Made by a program: the position numbers and the translations under genes
Shown here: positions 18,702 through 28,846 of the stretch, one piece after another
How the letters are laid out: each line of letters begins with the position of its first letter
Position numbering within the stretch: position 1 is the first letter of the stretch
Notes under the pieces: generated by a model
The model's database searches: none
What the model was told of the DNA's origin: nothing
What the model saw: only the letters and a program-made list of their open reading frames with translations
DNA from: CAMYMQ01 sp963730305
GTDB taxonomy: Bacteria > Pseudomonadota > Alphaproteobacteria > Bin65
NCBI GenBank assembly: GCA_963730305.1
Contig: CAVSRB010000005.1
Coordinates: 62,001-126,000 of the forward strand
Length of the DNA stretch: 64,000 nucleotides
Reading direction: 5' to 3'

Positions 18702-19480
18702 GCCTGGTCGACAGCCACTGCCATCTCGATTTCGACTCGCTCCAGGAGGATTTCGCGGGCGTGCTCGCGCGCGCCGAATCGGCGGGCATCGAGACGATGG
18801 TGACGATCTGCACCAAGCTGTCGGAATTCCCGCAGATCCTGGCGTTGACCCGGGCGGCGGCGAACATCTTCTGTTCGGTCGGCGTCCATCCGCACGAGGC
18901 GGACGAGGAGGGCGTCGACAGTGCCGACGCGCTGATCGAGGCGGCGGCGAACGACCGCGTCGTCGGCATCGGCGAGACCGGGCTCGATTACTACTACATG
19001 CACAGCGACCAGGGCCGGCAGCAGCGCAGCTTCCGGGCGCATATCGAGGCCGCGCGGCAAACCGGGCTGCCGCTGATCGTCCACGCCCGGGACGCCGACG
19101 ACGACACCATCGCGATCCTCGAGGACGAGTACCGCAAGGGCGCGTATCCGGGCGTGATCCATTGCTTCACCGGCTCGAAGGCGCTGGCCGACAAGGCGAT
19201 CGAGCTCGGCTTCTACATCTCGTTCTCGGGCATCCTGACCTTCAAGAACGCCAAGCCGCTCCAGGCGATCGCCCAGGACCTGCCGGGCGACCGCATCCTG
19301 GTCGAGACCGACGCGCCGTACCTGGCGCCGGTGCCGCACCGCGGCGCGCGCAACGAGCCGGCCTATGTCGTCCACACCGCAGCGTTCCTGGCGGAGCTGC
19401 GCGGCCAGACCCGCGAGCAGACGGCGGCGATGACGTCCGAGAACTTCTACCGGCTGTTCTCCCGCGCCACGCGGGCCTGA
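18698..19480 (+). CDS. TatD family metal-dependent hydrolase / DNase
   Basis: A 260-residue TIM-barrel hydrolase with a two-metal site. Metal ligands are visible in DSHCHLD near the N-terminus, in GIGETGLDYYY, in the His of LIVHARDADD and VIHCFTG, and in VETDAPYLAP. TatD enzymes are 3'-5' exonucleases or DNases linked to DNA repair and quality control. The GTG start at 18698 overlaps the metG stop by four bases. The metG-tatD-MBL order is common in alphaproteobacteria. Confidence 0.93.
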   Translation: MSLVDSHCHLDFDSLQEDFAGVLARAESAGIETMVTICTKLSEFPQILALTRAAANIFCSVGVHPHEADEEGVDSADALIEAAANDRVVGIGETGLDYYYMHSDQGRQQRSFRAHIEAARQTGLPLIVHARDADDDTIAILEDEYRKGAYPGVIHCFTGSKALADKAIELGFYISFSGILTFKNAKPLQAIAQDLPGDRILVETDAPYLAPVPHRGARNEPAYVVHTAAFLAELRGQTREQTAAMTSENFYRLFSRATRA

Positions 19481-19508
19481 ACGCCATGGCCGAACGGCGG
19501 GGGCTGGC

Positions 19509-20285
19509 ATGCGGGTGACCATCCTCGGCTGCGGCGGATCGGACGGCGTGCCGCAGATCGGCGGGCCGGACGGCCGCGGCGACTGGGGCGCCTGCGATCC
19601 GGCCAATCCCAGGAATCGCCGCACGCGGGCCTCGGCCCACGTCGCCGTCGGCGACGCCAGCATCCTGATCGACACGGCGCCGGACCTGCGCGACCAGCTT
19701 ATGGCCAACGGCATCGGCCGCGTGTCGCACGTGCTCTATACCCACGACCACGCCGACCATTCCCACGGCGTTAACGAATTGCGGCGGCTGTCGCGCTTCA
19801 ACGGCCAGCCGATGGACGTCTATGCCGACGCCGCGACCCTGGCGCGGCTGCATCAGCGCTTCGGCTACGCCTTCGAGCAGTTGCCCGGTAGCCCGTATCC
19901 CGAGATCGCGACCGGCCACACGATCGATGGGCCGTTCGAGCTCGGCGGCGCGGAGGTGCATCCCGTGGCCCAGGACCACGGTTTCGGCGAGACGACGCTG
20001 GGCTTCCGCATCGGCGGCTTCGCGTATTCGACCGACCTGATCGAGCTGTCGGACGCGGCGTGCGCCGCGCTGGCGGGGCTCGACCTGTGGATCGTCGACT
20101 GCTTCCGGCACACGCCGCATCCGACCCATGCGCACTGGGACCTGACGCTGTCGTGGATCGAGCGGCTGCAGCCGCGCCGCGCCGTGCTGACCCATATGGG
20201 CACGGGCATGGACTACGACACCGTCAGCGCCCAGTGTCCGGCGGGGGTGGAGCCGGGCTACGACGGGATGACGATTGACCTGTAA
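19509..20285 (+). CDS. MBL fold metallo-hydrolase (PhnP-like)
   Basis: A 258-residue metallo-beta-lactamase fold phosphodiesterase. The zinc-binding motif THDHADHSHG is at about residues 78-87, and later ligands are the His in VAQDHG, Asp in YSTDLIEL and His in LTHMG. The N-terminal GCGGSDGVPQIGG and GACDPANPRNRRTRAS resemble PhnP (cyclic ribose phosphodiesterase) and related enzymes. It follows tatD by 28 bases and may be cotranscribed. Without a phn operon nearby, the substrate is open. Confidence 0.88.
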   Translation: MRVTILGCGGSDGVPQIGGPDGRGDWGACDPANPRNRRTRASAHVAVGDASILIDTAPDLRDQLMANGIGRVSHVLYTHDHADHSHGVNELRRLSRFNGQPMDVYADAATLARLHQRFGYAFEQLPGSPYPEIATGHTIDGPFELGGAEVHPVAQDHGFGETTLGFRIGGFAYSTDLIELSDAACAALAGLDLWIVDCFRHTPHPTHAHWDLTLSWIERLQPRRAVLTHMGTGMDYDTVSAQCPAGVEPGYDGMTIDL

Positions 20286-20547
20286 GTGATTGAATTCCGG
20301 TAGAAGACGCCGCTATGTACCGATCTATTATTTTCCATAATATACATTATGCGCAATAAGGGTGAAGCGGGGCCGGGGCCGTTCGGGCGCGTTTCCGTGC
20401 TCCTCCCCCGGGCGCCCTGGCGCGTGCGGCCTAGGTCGTGAGCGCAGTGAGCGTCTCCGCGGTCGAAGCCGCCAAGCCGCGCGTCGTTGGCCAGGGTCTG
20501 CTCCATGAGGCGGCCGTCACTATCGGCTGACAGGCCGCCGTCTGCCG
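20286..20547. other. Intergenic region with two inverted repeats
   Basis: No gene is recognised in these 262 bases. An AT-rich patch contains the inverted repeat CATAAT (20336-20341) and ATTATG (20346-20351). At the far end CGGCTGAC (20524-20531) pairs with GTCAGCCG (20547-20554). This second stem overlaps the stop codon of the small minus-strand gene and could stop its transcript, although no T-run follows. Confidence 0.45.
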
Positions 20548-20814
20548 TCAGCCGTACAGATCCCGGTCGCGCTCGTAGCTGCGCCGGAAGATGTCGAGCA
20601 GCTCGGCGGCGCCGGCGTCGTGGGCCGCATATTGCTGCAGCCCCTTGGCGACGAAGGACGCGAAGGACACCGCCTCGCCCTTGCCGCGCAATCCGTTGTC
20701 GCGGGCCAGTTCGGCGAGGTCGTCGTGGACCAGGCGGCGGACCATGACGTTGAGCTGCGTCTTGATCGGCCGGTTCTTGGAGCGCCAGCGGCGCTGCGCC
20801 AAAGCGGTGGCCAT
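20548..20814 (-). CDS. Small protein with a ribbon-helix-helix-like core
   Basis: An 88-residue basic protein. Residues about 17-62 look like a ribbon-helix-helix fold: a strand KTQLNVMV, a helix VHDDLAELARDNG and a second helix FASFVAKGLQQYA. That is the pattern of MetJ/Arc-type and antitoxin DNA-binding proteins. The C-terminal tail ELLDIFRRSYERDRDLYG is acidic and aromatic. No toxin gene is adjacent. A perfect 12-bp palindrome lies 36 bases before its start and may be its own operator. The assignment is by pattern only. Confidence 0.55.
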   Translation of the reverse strand: MATALAQRRWRSKNRPIKTQLNVMVRRLVHDDLAELARDNGLRGKGEAVSFASFVAKGLQQYAAHDAGAAELLDIFRRSYERDRDLYG

Positions 20815-20849
20815 GATCGTCGTCCCGTTTCGTTACGCAGTCCGACAAG

Positions 20850-20861
20850 TCTACTAGTAGA
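20850..20861. promoter_or_regulatory. Perfect 12-bp palindrome, candidate operator
   Basis: TCTACTAGTAGA is a perfect inverted repeat in the divergent region between the small minus-strand gene and mazG. On the minus strand a TTGAAA hexamer lies at 20865-20870, so the palindrome would sit inside the core promoter of the small gene. Confidence 0.45.
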
Positions 20862-20920
20862 TAGTTTCAAGGTCATGAATGTCCAGCCCGGTCCCGAAGC
20901 CGTGTGCCGCACCGCCGCGG

Positions 20921-20948
20921 TTGCGGTCGCGCCCGATTTCGCTAAGGT
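20921..20948 (+). promoter_or_regulatory. Candidate promoter of mazG
   Basis: TTGCGG at 20921-20926 and TAAGGT at 20943-20948 are 16 bases apart, 38 bases before the mazG start. The spacing is slightly short; read by eye only. Confidence 0.35.
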
Positions 20949-20985
20949 CGGACCGCTCCGTTCCTCCCGCCGTCGATACCCGCCG

Positions 20986-21807
20986 ATGACCGATCCGACC
21001 GCCGAGTCCGGCATGTCCCGCCTTCTCGCCATCATGGCCCGGCTGCGCGACCCCGAACGCGGCTGTCCCTGGGACGTCGAGCAGGATTTCACGACGATCG
21101 CGCCCTACACGATCGAGGAAGCCTACGAGGTCGCCGAGGCGATCGACCGCGACGACATGGACGAGCTCAAGGACGAGCTCGGCGACCTGCTCTTCCAGGT
21201 CGTCTTCCACAGCCGTATGGCCGAGGAGCGCGGCGCCTTCGCCTTCGCCGACGTGGTCGACGCCGTTTGCGACAAGATGGTCCGGCGCCACCCCCACGTC
21301 TTCGCCGAGGCGTCGGTCGACGACGCCGAGGCCCAGACGGTCGCCTGGGAAGAGCAGAAGGCGCGCGAGCGCGGCGACCGCGCGCCGGATGGCGCCCCGG
21401 CCGGCGCGCTCGACGGCGTGCCGCTGTCCCTGCCCGCGCTGCTGCGCGCCGCCAAGCTCGGCAAGCGCGCTGCCCGGGTCGGCTTCGACTGGCCGGATAT
21501 CAAGGGAATCCTGGATAAGGTCGACGAGGAGCTCGGCGAGTTGCGCGCCGAGATCGACGTCGAGGACCAAGCCCGGATCGAGGCGGAAATGGGCGACCTG
21601 CTGTTCAGCGTGGCCCAGCTCGCCCGGCGGCTGAAGGTCGACCCCGAGCACGCCCTGCGCGGCGCCAACCGCAAGGTCGAGCGGCGCTTCGGCGCGGTCG
21701 AGGCCGCGCTCGGCCGCGACGGTCGCTCGCCGGCCGACGCCTCGATGGACGAGCTTGAGATGCTCTGGCTGGATGCCAAGAAGATCGAGCAAGCGTCTGA
21801 AAGATAA
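20986..21807 (+). CDS. mazG: Nucleoside triphosphate pyrophosphohydrolase MazG
   Basis: A 273-residue all-alpha NTP pyrophosphohydrolase that hydrolyses (d)NTPs to NMP and PPi and can lower damaged nucleotides or ppGpp. Two MazG domains are visible. The N-terminal one has CPWDVEQDF, EEAYEVAEAI and DELKDELGDLLFQVVFHS (the EExxE and ExxD metal motifs). The C-terminal one has KVDEELGELRAEI and EAEMGDLLFSVAQLARRL. Length fits the long proteobacterial form. The tail lies in an AT-rich patch just before the next gene. Confidence 0.95.
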   Translation: MTDPTAESGMSRLLAIMARLRDPERGCPWDVEQDFTTIAPYTIEEAYEVAEAIDRDDMDELKDELGDLLFQVVFHSRMAEERGAFAFADVVDAVCDKMVRRHPHVFAEASVDDAEAQTVAWEEQKARERGDRAPDGAPAGALDGVPLSLPALLRAAKLGKRAARVGFDWPDIKGILDKVDEELGELRAEIDVEDQARIEAEMGDLLFSVAQLARRLKVDPEHALRGANRKVERRFGAVEAALGRDGRSPADASMDELEMLWLDAKKIEQASER

Positions 21808-21846
21808 TCAGATATATCGAATAGAATACGGATCGAGGAGGATTCA

Positions 21847-22611
21847 ATGTCGTCACAGACACCGCTCACCGTGATGGTCACCGGCGCCACCGCCGGCTTC
21901 GGCGAGGCGACGGCGCGCCGCTTCGTCGCCGAGGGCCACAAGGTGATCCTGGTCGGCCGCCGCGCCGAGCGGCTGGCGGCGCTCCAGAAAGAGCTGGGTG
22001 AGGCCAGCCATTCGCTGGTCCTCGACGTGCGCCACGAGCCCGCGGTGGCCAGTGCGTTCCAGTCGCTGCCCCGGGACTTCGCCGCGATCGACGTGCTGGT
22101 CAACAACGCCGGGCTGGCGCTCGGCCTGGAACCGGCCCAGGCGGCCAAGCTCGACGACTGGGAGACGATGGTCGACACCAACGTCAAGGGGCTGATGTAC
22201 TGCACCCGGGCCGCGTTGCCGGGCATGGTCGAGCGCGACCGCGGCCACGTCATCAATCTGGGCTCGGTCGCCGGCACCTACCCCTACCCCGGCGGCAACG
22301 TCTACGGCGCGACCAAGGCCTTCGTGCACCAGTTCTCGCTCAACCTGCGCGCCGACCTGATCGGCTCGAACGTGCGCGTGACCTGCGTCGAGCCGGGCCT
22401 TGCCGAGACCGAATTCTCCCTGGTCCGGTTCAAGGGCGACGCCGACAAGGCCAAGACGCCCTATGCCGGCCTGCAGCCGCTCACCGGCGACGACATCGCC
22501 GACGCGATCCACTACGTCGCCACGGTGCCGCCGCACGTCAACATCAACACGATCGAGATCATGGCGACGATGCAGGCGTTCAGCCCGTTCGCCTTCAGCC
22601 GCGAGGACTGA
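21847..22611 (+). CDS. SDR family oxidoreductase, YdfG-like
   Basis: A 254-residue classical short-chain dehydrogenase. The cofactor loop is TGATAGFGEA, with VGRR suggesting NADP(H) preference; NNAG, catalytic Ser in NLGSVAG and the YGATK tetrad follow. The sequence style matches YdfG (NADP-dependent 3-hydroxy acid / malonic semialdehyde dehydrogenase), including the C-terminal NINTIEIMATMQAFSPF. A strong GAGGAGG precedes the ATG at 21847. It lies 39 bases after mazG in an AT-rich gap. The exact substrate is inferred from the family. Confidence 0.9.
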   Translation: MSSQTPLTVMVTGATAGFGEATARRFVAEGHKVILVGRRAERLAALQKELGEASHSLVLDVRHEPAVASAFQSLPRDFAAIDVLVNNAGLALGLEPAQAAKLDDWETMVDTNVKGLMYCTRAALPGMVERDRGHVINLGSVAGTYPYPGGNVYGATKAFVHQFSLNLRADLIGSNVRVTCVEPGLAETEFSLVRFKGDADKAKTPYAGLQPLTGDDIADAIHYVATVPPHVNINTIEIMATMQAFSPFAFSRED

Positions 22612-22635
22612 CCTGGCCGGTCAGACGGCTGAACG

Positions 22636-23451
22636 TCAGGCCGCGTCCGGATCGAAGAAGCGGCGGAGGTCTTCCCAGCTTTCCGCATCGGGCGCGAGCA
22701 GCAGCGGCAGGTTGCGCTCGCGCAGCCGATAGGGCGTACCGTCGAAATAGCCCTGCGCCCCGCCCGCCTCTGCATGGATCAGGTATCCCGCGGCGTGGTC
22801 CCACGGCAATTGCCGGGTGAAGATGGCGTAGTGGATGTCGCCGCCGGCCAGGCCGGCATATTCGACCGCGACGCAGCGCGCGAAGCGGCGGTTGCCCAGG
22901 CGCGTCTTGACCGCCTGGATGCGGTCGTAGAGCGCCGGCGCCCGGGTCTTGCCGACATAGAGCACTGCCGTCATCCGCTCGATCGCGTTCGGTGTCGCCA
23001 CCTCCAGCCGCGTGCCGTCGCGGTAGGCGCCGCCGCCGTGGGTCGCGCAATAGGTCTCGCCGCTGGTCGGGAAATGGATCCAGCCGGCGCGGGTCTCGCC
23101 TTCGCGTGCCACCGCAACGAGGATCGCGAAGCGCTCGTCGCCATGGGCGAAATTGTAGGTGCCGTCGATCGGATCGATGATCCAGACGTCCTGGTCGTCG
23201 CTGGCCAGGACGTCGAGCACGCCGGGATCGCGCGCCGCCGCCTCCTCGCCGACCACGGCCGAGCCCGGCAGCATCGCGGTCAGCCGCTCGGTGAGGAAGG
23301 CCTCGCATTCGATGTCGGCGGCGGTGACCAGGTCGTTGGGACCCGACTTGGTCTCGATCTGGTCGGCGCGCAGGTTGCGGAAGTGCGGCAGGACGATGGT
23401 CTGCCCCGCTTCGACCAGGAGCTGGGTGACGGCGTCGGGATCGAAGGACAT
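22636..23451 (-). CDS. Inositol monophosphatase family protein
   Basis: A 271-residue Mg-dependent, lithium-sensitive type sugar-phosphate phosphatase. Metal-binding motifs are seen in GEEAA, in DPIDGTYNFAHG (the DPxDGTxNF signature) and in LPWDHAAG near the C-terminus. Family members include SuhB, HisN (histidinol phosphatase) and CysQ-like enzymes; the sequence alone does not decide between them. The start MSFDPD at 23451 is chosen because the upstream extension runs through the groL terminator. It is convergent with the YdfG-like gene. Confidence 0.88.
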   Translation of the reverse strand: MSFDPDAVTQLLVEAGQTIVLPHFRNLRADQIETKSGPNDLVTAADIECEAFLTERLTAMLPGSAVVGEEAAARDPGVLDVLASDDQDVWIIDPIDGTYNFAHGDERFAILVAVAREGETRAGWIHFPTSGETYCATHGGGAYRDGTRLEVATPNAIERMTAVLYVGKTRAPALYDRIQAVKTRLGNRRFARCVAVEYAGLAGGDIHYAIFTRQLPWDHAAGYLIHAEAGGAQGYFDGTPYRLRERNLPLLLAPDAESWEDLRRFFDPDAA

Positions 23452-23480
23452 CGCGTTGGTGATGCGTCGCCTCTGGCAAG

Positions 23481-23511
23481 AAAAAGGGGCCGCGGTGTGC
23501 GCCGCGGCCCC
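23481..23511 (-). terminator. Rho-independent terminator of groESL
   Basis: On the minus strand a 10-bp stem, GGGGCCGCGG and CCGCGGCCCC, with a 6-base loop (23486-23511) is followed by a run of T (A at 23481-23485 on the plus strand). It lies 27 bases after the groL stop and before the phosphatase gene. Confidence 0.9.
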
Positions 23512-23537
23512 AATTCCATGACGTATCACGGACGGGT

Positions 23538-25196
<1,659 letters not shown>

Positions 25197-25206
25197 TTGC
25201 CCTCTC

Positions 25207-25494
25207 CTACTCGACGATGCCCATGATGTCGGACTCCTTCATGATGACGAAGTCCTTGCCATCGATCTTGACTTCGGTGCCCGACCATTTGCCGTACAGG
25301 ACACGGTCGCCCTTCTTGACGTCCATCGGCGTGATGCTGCCGTCCTCGGCGCGCGCGCCGGACCCGGCCGCGACGACCTTGCCCTCCATGGGCTTTTCCT
25401 TCGCCGTGTCGGGAATGATGATGCCGCCCGCGGTCTTTTCCTCCGCTTCGAGCGGTTCGATCAGGACACGGTCATGCAGTGGCCTGAAATTCAT
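25207..25494 (-). CDS. groS: Co-chaperonin GroES (Hsp10)
   Basis: A 95-residue lid subunit that caps GroEL. Typical motifs are FRPLHDRVLIEPLEAEEKTAGGIIIPD (mobile loop included), EGKVVAAGSGARAEDG and GDRVLYGKWSGTEVKIDGKD. The start is MNFRPLHDR at 25494; an ATG 24 bases upstream would add an atypical extension. First gene of the groES-groEL operon. Confidence 0.98.
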   Translation of the reverse strand: MNFRPLHDRVLIEPLEAEEKTAGGIIIPDTAKEKPMEGKVVAAGSGARAEDGSITPMDVKKGDRVLYGKWSGTEVKIDGKDFVIMKESDIMGIVE

Positions 25495-25557
25495 GAACCA
25501 GCCCTCCTTCTTCTGCAATTGACATGAAAACGCCGGTCCATCGTCGACGCGGCGTTG

Positions 25558-25584
25558 TTGGCACTCTCAGCTTGTGAGTGCCAA
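25558..25584 (-). promoter_or_regulatory. CIRCE element (HrcA operator) of groESL
   Basis: TTGGCACTC (25558-25566), nine bases, then GAGTGCCAA (25576-25584). This is the CIRCE inverted repeat (consensus TTAGCACTC-N9-GAGTGCTAA) with one compensating change in each arm, so the 9-bp symmetry is perfect. HrcA bound here represses groESL in unstressed cells. Confidence 0.95.
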
Positions 25585-25614
25585 TACATAGGGGCGCCCG
25601 TCAGCGCGGGTCAA
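25585..25614 (-). promoter_or_regulatory. Candidate sigma-70 promoter of groESL
   Basis: Minus-strand TTGACC (25609-25614) and TATGTA (25585-25590) are 18 bases apart. The -35 box overlaps the stop codon of hflX and transcription would start inside CIRCE, the usual arrangement for HrcA repression. Confidence 0.65.
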
Positions 25615-26962
25615 CTCATGGAAACGTGGGGATCGACCTTGAGCCGGGCGCACATCGCCTCGAACCGCGACAAATCCTCCGGCGCGAGGTCGACGGTCAT
25701 GTGGGTCTGGTCGGCGTCGTCGGTGCGGTCGATCACCCGGCCGTGGTCGTAGAGCCAGGAGATCACCTCGCCATGGCGGTGCGCGAGGCTGAGCTGCAGC
25801 GTGCGCCGGCGCTGGTTGAGGGCGTCGTCGAGCGTGGCGACCAGCCGGTCGCAGCCCGCGCCGGTCGCCGCCGAGACCAGGACGATCATGCCGTTGGCCC
25901 GGTCGGCGCGCGCCTGCAACGCGGCGACCGCTTCCTCGTCGAGCAGGTCGGTCTTGTTCCAGGCCTCGAACAGGCCGCTCTCGACCTGGTCGGCCAGGCC
26001 GAGCTCGCGCAGCACCTGGTTGACGCTGTGCGCCTGGGCCTCGGTGTCGGGCCGGGCGATGTCGCGGACGTGGAGGATGAGGTCGGCGCCGACCACCTCC
26101 TCCAGGGTCGCGCGGAAGGCCGCGACGAGCTGGGTCGGCAGGTCGGAGATGAAGCCGACCGTGTCGGACAGGACGGCGGTATGCCCCGACGGCAGCTCGA
26201 GCGCCCGCATGGTCGGATCGAGGGTGGCGAACAGCAGGTCCTCGGCGAACACCTCGGCGCCGGTCAGCCGGTTGAACAGGGTCGACTTGCCGGCGTTGGT
26301 GTAGCCGACCAGCGCGATCACCGGATACGGCACCTTGAGCCGCGCCTTGCGCTGGATCGCCCGGCGCTTGCGCACCGTCTCCAGGTCGCTGCTTGCAGCC
26401 GCGCCGATGCCGCTGGTCGATCAGCCGCCGGTCGATCTCGATCTGGGATCTCGCCCGGGCCGCCCAGGAAGCCGAAGCCGCCGCGCTGGCGCTCCAGGTG
26501 GGTCCAGCTCCGCACCAGCCGGCTGCGCTGGTAGGTGAGGTGGGCCAGCTCGACCTGGAGCCGGCCCTCCTTGGTGCGCGCGCGGGCGCCGAAGATCTCC
26601 AGGATCAGCGCGGTCCGGTCGATGACCTTGCACTTCCAGCGCCGTTCCAGGTTGCGCTGCTGCACCGGCGACAGGGCGCAGTCCATCACCACCAGGGCGA
26701 TGTCCTCGTCCCTGATCCGTTCGCCGATCGTCTCGGTGGTGCCGCGGCCCAGGTAGGTCGCCGGGGTGATCCGCTTGAGGCGGACCACGAAGGCGTCGCG
26801 AACGTCCAGGTCGATGGCGCGCGCCAGCCCGACCGCCTCTTCGAGGCGGTCTTCCGGATCGGCGGCCCTGGACGGGCCGTCCCCGATGTCGGGGTGGATG
26901 ACGAACGCCGGCAGGCCCTCGTGAGGTTCCTTGTCCGCTGGCGCGGCCGACGGCGTGCTCAC
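25611..26962 (-). CDS. hflX: GTPase HflX (frameshifted)
   Basis: HflX is a ribosome-associated GTPase that splits or rescues stalled ribosomes under stress. The N-terminal domain (DAFVVRLKRITPATYLGRG, VMDCALSPVQQRNLE) leads to GGPGE. The G domain has the P-loop GYTNAGKSTLFN, the DTVGFISDLP switch and NKTD. Between GGPGE and KRRAIQRKARL the frame is disturbed at 26385-26450: an extra base in the ATCCCAG stretch, another in CAGCGGCATC, and an irregular spot at GCTTGCAG. The total length (1352) fits 449 codons plus two bases. The GTG at 26962 is 16 bases after hfq; hfq-hflX is a conserved pair. Confidence 0.92.
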
Positions 26963-26978
26963 GCGGGCCGGCGCGTCG

Positions 26979-27233
26979 TCACGAGGCGGCGGCCGCTTCG
27001 GTGTCGGGCTCGAAGAGCTGCACGGGCTGCGACGGCATCACGGTCGAGATCGCGTGCTTGTAGACAAGCTGCGAATGCTGATCGCGCCGAAGCAGGACGC
27101 AGAAATTGTCGAACCAGGTGACGATCCCCTGAAGCTTGACCCCATTCACAAGGAAAACCGTGACCGGCGTCTTGTTCTTGCGAATGTGGTTTAAAAACGT
27201 GTCCTGGAGGTTTTGTGGTTTTTCTGAGGACAT
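26979..27233 (-). CDS. hfq: RNA chaperone Hfq
   Basis: An 84-residue Sm-like hexamer that helps small RNAs pair with mRNA targets. The Sm1 motif is seen in KNKTPVTVFLVNGVKLQG and the Sm2 motif in YKHAISTVMPSQPV, with the signature KHAIST. The short C-terminal tail (FEPDTEAAAAS) is typical of alphaproteobacterial Hfq. The start MSSEKPQNLQ at 27233 is the family start; longer readings upstream are not Hfq-like. Confidence 0.98.
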   Translation of the reverse strand: MSSEKPQNLQDTFLNHIRKNKTPVTVFLVNGVKLQGIVTWFDNFCVLLRRDQHSQLVYKHAISTVMPSQPVQLFEPDTEAAAAS

Positions 27234-27327
27234 TGCTCGGCTCCTTCGCCGTGTTCTTCTTTCCGTTGGCCTTTGGCGGGCGCGATGGCATGTCTTGGCC
27301 CCCGTCGCGTCCCACCGCGTTGATATG

Positions 27328-27988
27328 TCACCGCGATGCCCCCGCGACAAGGGGGGGTATCTGATCGAGCGACGTCACCGTATGGCGGGGCGGCCATGCG
27401 TCGAAGGCATCCATCGGCTCGTCCCCGGTTTTCAACAGGATCGGCGTGCAGGTCGCGCGAATCGCGCACTCCATGTCGATCGCCGCGTCGCCGACGAACC
27501 ATACGGCTTCGTCTGGCGTGAGGGCGCCGTCGGACAGCGCCATGGTGACGGGGTCGGTCGCGGGCTTGTCGTGTTCGGCGTCGCCGGCGCCGACCAGGCG
27601 GCCGAAATAGCCGTCCCAGCCGAGATGATCGGCCTCGCGCCGCAGCAGTTCGCCGCGCTTGTTGCTGACCACGCCCAGGTACAGCCCGGCGCCGGCCAGC
27701 GCGGCCAGCAATTCCGGCGGCGCCGGGCACGATCTTGAGGGTCTTGAGGTGGCCGGCCCGCACGGTCTCGTAGAAGATGTCCCGGGCGCGCTCCCAGTCG
27801 TCGCCGAACAGGGCGGGAAAGCTGTCGCGCAGCGACTTGCGCACGCGGTGACGGGTCTCGGCCTCGGTCCACGGTTCGTGGCCGAAGGCGGTCAGCGCGG
27901 CGTTGATGCCGGCCGCGATCGTGTCCCAGTTGTCGACCAGGGTATTGTCCCAATCGAACAGGATCGCCTTGGGCGCGGGCAGGCTCAT
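27328..27988 (-). CDS. HAD family hydrolase (one frameshift)
   Basis: A haloacid dehalogenase-like phosphatase of the Gph/phosphoglycolate phosphatase type. Motif I is FDWDNTLVD (residues about 10-18), motif II GVVSNKRG, and motif III with the Asp pair is FVGDAAIDMECA. The frame breaks near 27722 within IVPGA|PELLAAL; removing one base gives 219 residues. Its ATG overlaps the stop of the transaminase gene, so the two are coupled. The substrate is not known. Confidence 0.82.
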
Positions 27989-28837
27989 CCCAGCGAAGCG
28001 ATGTAGTCGGCGTAGTGCGACAGAAGGGCGCGGGTCAGCGGCCCCGGCTCGCCGCTGGCGATCGGCGCGCCGTCGATGCTGGTCACCGGCATGACCCACG
28101 AGGTCGTGCTGGTCAGGAAGCATTCGGCGGCGGTCTTGGCCTCGGCGAGGGTGAACGGGCGCTCGTCGAGGCGGTAGCCGTTGGCGCCGGCGAGGTCGAT
28201 GACCGTCCGCCGGGTGATCCCGTTGAGGATGCTCTCGTCGGCCGCGCGCGTCACCACCGCCCTGTCGGCGGTGACGATCCAGGCGTTGGTCGAGCTGCCC
28301 TCGGTGACGCAGCCGTCGTCGGCGACCTGCCACGCCTCGTAGGCCCCCGCCTCCACCGCGCTCTGTTTCGCCAACACGTTGGGCAGCAGCGATATCGACT
28401 TGATATCGCAGCGTTTCCAGCGGATGTCGGGAACGGTGACGACGGCGACACCGCCCTGCTGCTGGGCCCGTTTCGGCGCCTGGGCGCGGGCCGTCACCAC
28501 CAGCGCCGGCTGGCTGCCGCGCGGGAAGGCGTGGTCGCGGGGCGCCGCGCCGCGGGTGATCTGGAGGTAGACGATGCCGTCGCGCACGCGGTTGCGGCGG
28601 ACGACCTCGCGCAGCACGGTCTTGAGCGCACGTCCGCGCCATCGGCTCCGGGATGCGCAGCTCGCGCAGCGAGCGGTCGAGCCGGTCGAGATGCGGCGCC
28701 TCGTCGACCAGCCGGCCGCCGGCCACGGCGATCACCTCGTAGACGCCGTCGGCGAACTGGTAGCCGCGGTCCTCGATGTGCACCGAGGCGTCGGCGTGGG
28801 GCACGTAGCGGCCGTTGACGTAGGCGATGCGCGACAT
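27985..28837 (-). CDS. dat: D-amino-acid transaminase, class IV PLP enzyme (one frameshift)
   Basis: A fold type IV aminotransferase that interconverts D-Ala or D-Glu with 2-oxo acids, or a close branched-chain/4-amino-4-deoxychorismate relative. The N-terminus AYVNGRYVPHADASVHIEDRG is typical of D-amino acid transaminase. The catalytic Lys lies in RCDIKSISLLPNV, and the phosphate loop in EGSSTNAW. The frame breaks near 28636 (EPMAR|ALKTVLREVVRRN) by one extra base; the repaired length is 283 residues, as in the family. It sits between trkA and the HAD gene. The exact substrate is inferred. Confidence 0.85.
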
Positions 28838-28846
28838 GGGCGGCCC

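Noticed and set aside
25801..26304. Plus-strand open frame opposite hflX
   Set aside because: It is antisense to a conserved GTPase and shows Ser/Arg-rich shadow composition without any domain.
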